Origin: Syntrophobacteria bacterium
Lineage (GTDB): Bacteria; Desulfobacterota; DSWW01
Assembly (NCBI GenBank): GCA_030145435.1
Contig: JAQYVQ010000033.1
Coordinates: forward strand, 1 to 6,488
Length of the DNA: 6,488 bases
Direction of reading: 5' to 3'
In this document: positions 6,206 through 6,488 of the stretch, piece after piece
Layout of the letters: each line of letters opens with the position of its first letter
Position numbering within the stretch: the first letter of the stretch is position 1
The notes under the pieces: model-generated
Databases searched by the model: none
What the model saw: the letters and a program-made list of their open reading frames with translations, nothing else
What the model was told of the DNA's origin: nothing
Translations under genes and position numbers: made by a program

Positions 6206-6310
6206 GGCTGTTGAGAAATGGTCATATGCAAGGCGTACGAAACTTGTCCCCGCGAAGGCGGGGATCCATGTCATAATGAGGCGTACACCGTCCGCCGCAG
6301 TGACGAGGCC
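6206..6310. repeat. Degenerate MITE-like dispersed repeat (one end present)
   Basis: GGCTGTTGAGAAA (6206-6218) resembles the terminal motif of miniature transposable repeats that I recall from deltaproteobacterial genomes (GGCTGTTGAAAAA). Next come TGCAAGGCGTACGAAA (6228-6243), a hairpin, then GGCGTAC (6280-6286) imperfectly paired with GTCCGCC (6290-6296), and GCAGTGACGAGG (6297-6308). The heptamer GGCGTAC occurs twice as a direct repeat (6232-6238 and 6280-6286). The expected inverted terminus (TTTTTCAACAGCC-like) is not found further right, so the copy appears truncated or decayed. The family assignment rests on memory of such repeats, not on a search; the internal repeats are seen directly. 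Confidence 0.45.
6247..6264. repeat. REP-like GC-rich hairpin
   Basis: TCCCCGC (6247-6253) and GCGGGGA (6258-6264) form a perfect seven-base-pair stem around GAAG, followed by TCCA. The pattern CCCCGCGAAGGCGGGGATCCA is typical of short intergenic palindromes scattered in many proteobacterial genomes. No T-run follows, so it is not a standard intrinsic terminator, although it could stabilise the 3' end of the GGDEF transcript. Confidence 0.55.
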
Positions 6311-6384
6311 ATTGGGTGTGAGTCGAAGCTGGGGGATTGCCACGCTTAGGCAGCGTCATTAAATTAAGGTGTCATGTTTACTTA

Positions 6385-6399
6385 AGGACTTTCAGTCCT
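6385..6399. repeat. Small perfect inverted repeat
   Basis: AGGACT (6385-6390) is complementary to AGTCCT (6394-6399) around a TTC loop. It lies in AT-rich DNA with no assigned gene. Its role is unknown; it could be part of another dispersed repeat that continues beyond the window. Confidence 0.4.
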
Positions 6400-6436
6400 G
6401 ATGCACGAATCAAACCATCCCAAATGGCCATTCATG

Positions 6437-6487
6437 TTAATTGACCCTTTCATTTCTCATTAAAGGTTGCTACCTTTATTAATTGAC
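6437..6487. repeat. Direct nonamer repeat enclosing a hairpin
   Basis: TTAATTGAC occurs at 6437-6445 and again at 6479-6487, 42 bases apart start to start. Between them TAAAGGT (6461-6467) pairs perfectly with ACCTTTA (6472-6478) around TGCT. The spacing of four helical turns and the palindrome could suit a regulator-binding region for a gene to the right of the window. Chance in AT-rich DNA is also possible. Confidence 0.3.
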
Positions 6488-6488
6488 G

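Larger units (their letters stand above)
6175..6488. other. Non-coding region with repeat remnants
   Basis: No convincing gene is visible on either strand in this 314-base tail; the reverse-strand frames here are short and lack family features. The first ~130 bases hold a degenerate dispersed repeat with a GC-rich hairpin. From about 6355 the composition changes to clearly AT-rich, with two small hairpins and a repeated nonamer. No classical terminator with a T-run was found after the GGDEF stop at 6172-6174. Confidence 0.6.

Noticed and set aside
5515..6231. 238-codon reverse-strand frame opposite the GGDEF gene
   Set aside because: It is antisense to clear GGDEF motifs, and its translation has no plausible fold or motif.
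6247..6290. CRISPR repeat or array
   Set aside because: There is a single palindrome with no regularly spaced copies and no cas-like genes.
6441..6488. Sigma-70 promoter starting at TTGACC
   Set aside because: No acceptable -10 hexamer lies 16-18 bases downstream, and the window ends before any downstream gene.

Overview
The window looks like chromosomal DNA from a GC-rich proteobacterium-type genome, most plausibly a Desulfobacterota (former Deltaproteobacteria) lineage. The evidence is the gene order rplT-pheS-pheT-ihfA-(MerR-like regulator), all on the + strand, strong G/C preference at third codon positions, and a deltaproteobacterial-looking dispersed repeat at the right end. The order rplT-pheST-ihfA alone also occurs in Gammaproteobacteria, and a MerR-like gene after ihfA also occurs in other proteobacteria, so the assignment is an inference.

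Layout. Positions 21-4723 are a compact translation/nucleoid cluster. It encodes ribosomal protein L20, both subunits of phenylalanyl-tRNA synthetase, the alpha subunit of integration host factor, and a small MerR-type DNA-binding protein. Gaps are very short: rplT overlaps pheS by 8 bases, pheS to pheT is 19 bases, pheT to ihfA is 73 and ihfA to the MerR gene is 89. Cotranscription is likely for at least rplT-pheS-pheT. The upstream partner usually found here (rpmI, infC) lies outside the window.

Positions 4724-4896 form a junction with two notable properties. It contains three sets of inverted complementary segments that could form a nested or pseudoknotted RNA. It also holds a short, coding-like reading frame (4774-4890) in the same frame as the next gene and separated from it only by a TGA and two codons. 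The next gene (4897-6174) encodes an eight-helix membrane protein with a C-terminal GGDEF domain, a probable diguanylate cyclase that would link an unidentified membrane signal to cyclic di-GMP. It is functionally unrelated to the upstream operon and is probably an accessory neighbour.

Positions 6175-6488 contain no recognisable gene. The first part holds a degenerate, MITE-like repeat with a perfect GC-rich hairpin. The last ~130 bases turn AT-rich and carry small inverted and direct repeats. No tRNA, rRNA, CRISPR array, transposase or intact insertion sequence was found. I see no clearly new biological system; the in-frame TGA junction and the potential structured leader before the GGDEF gene are the best leads.
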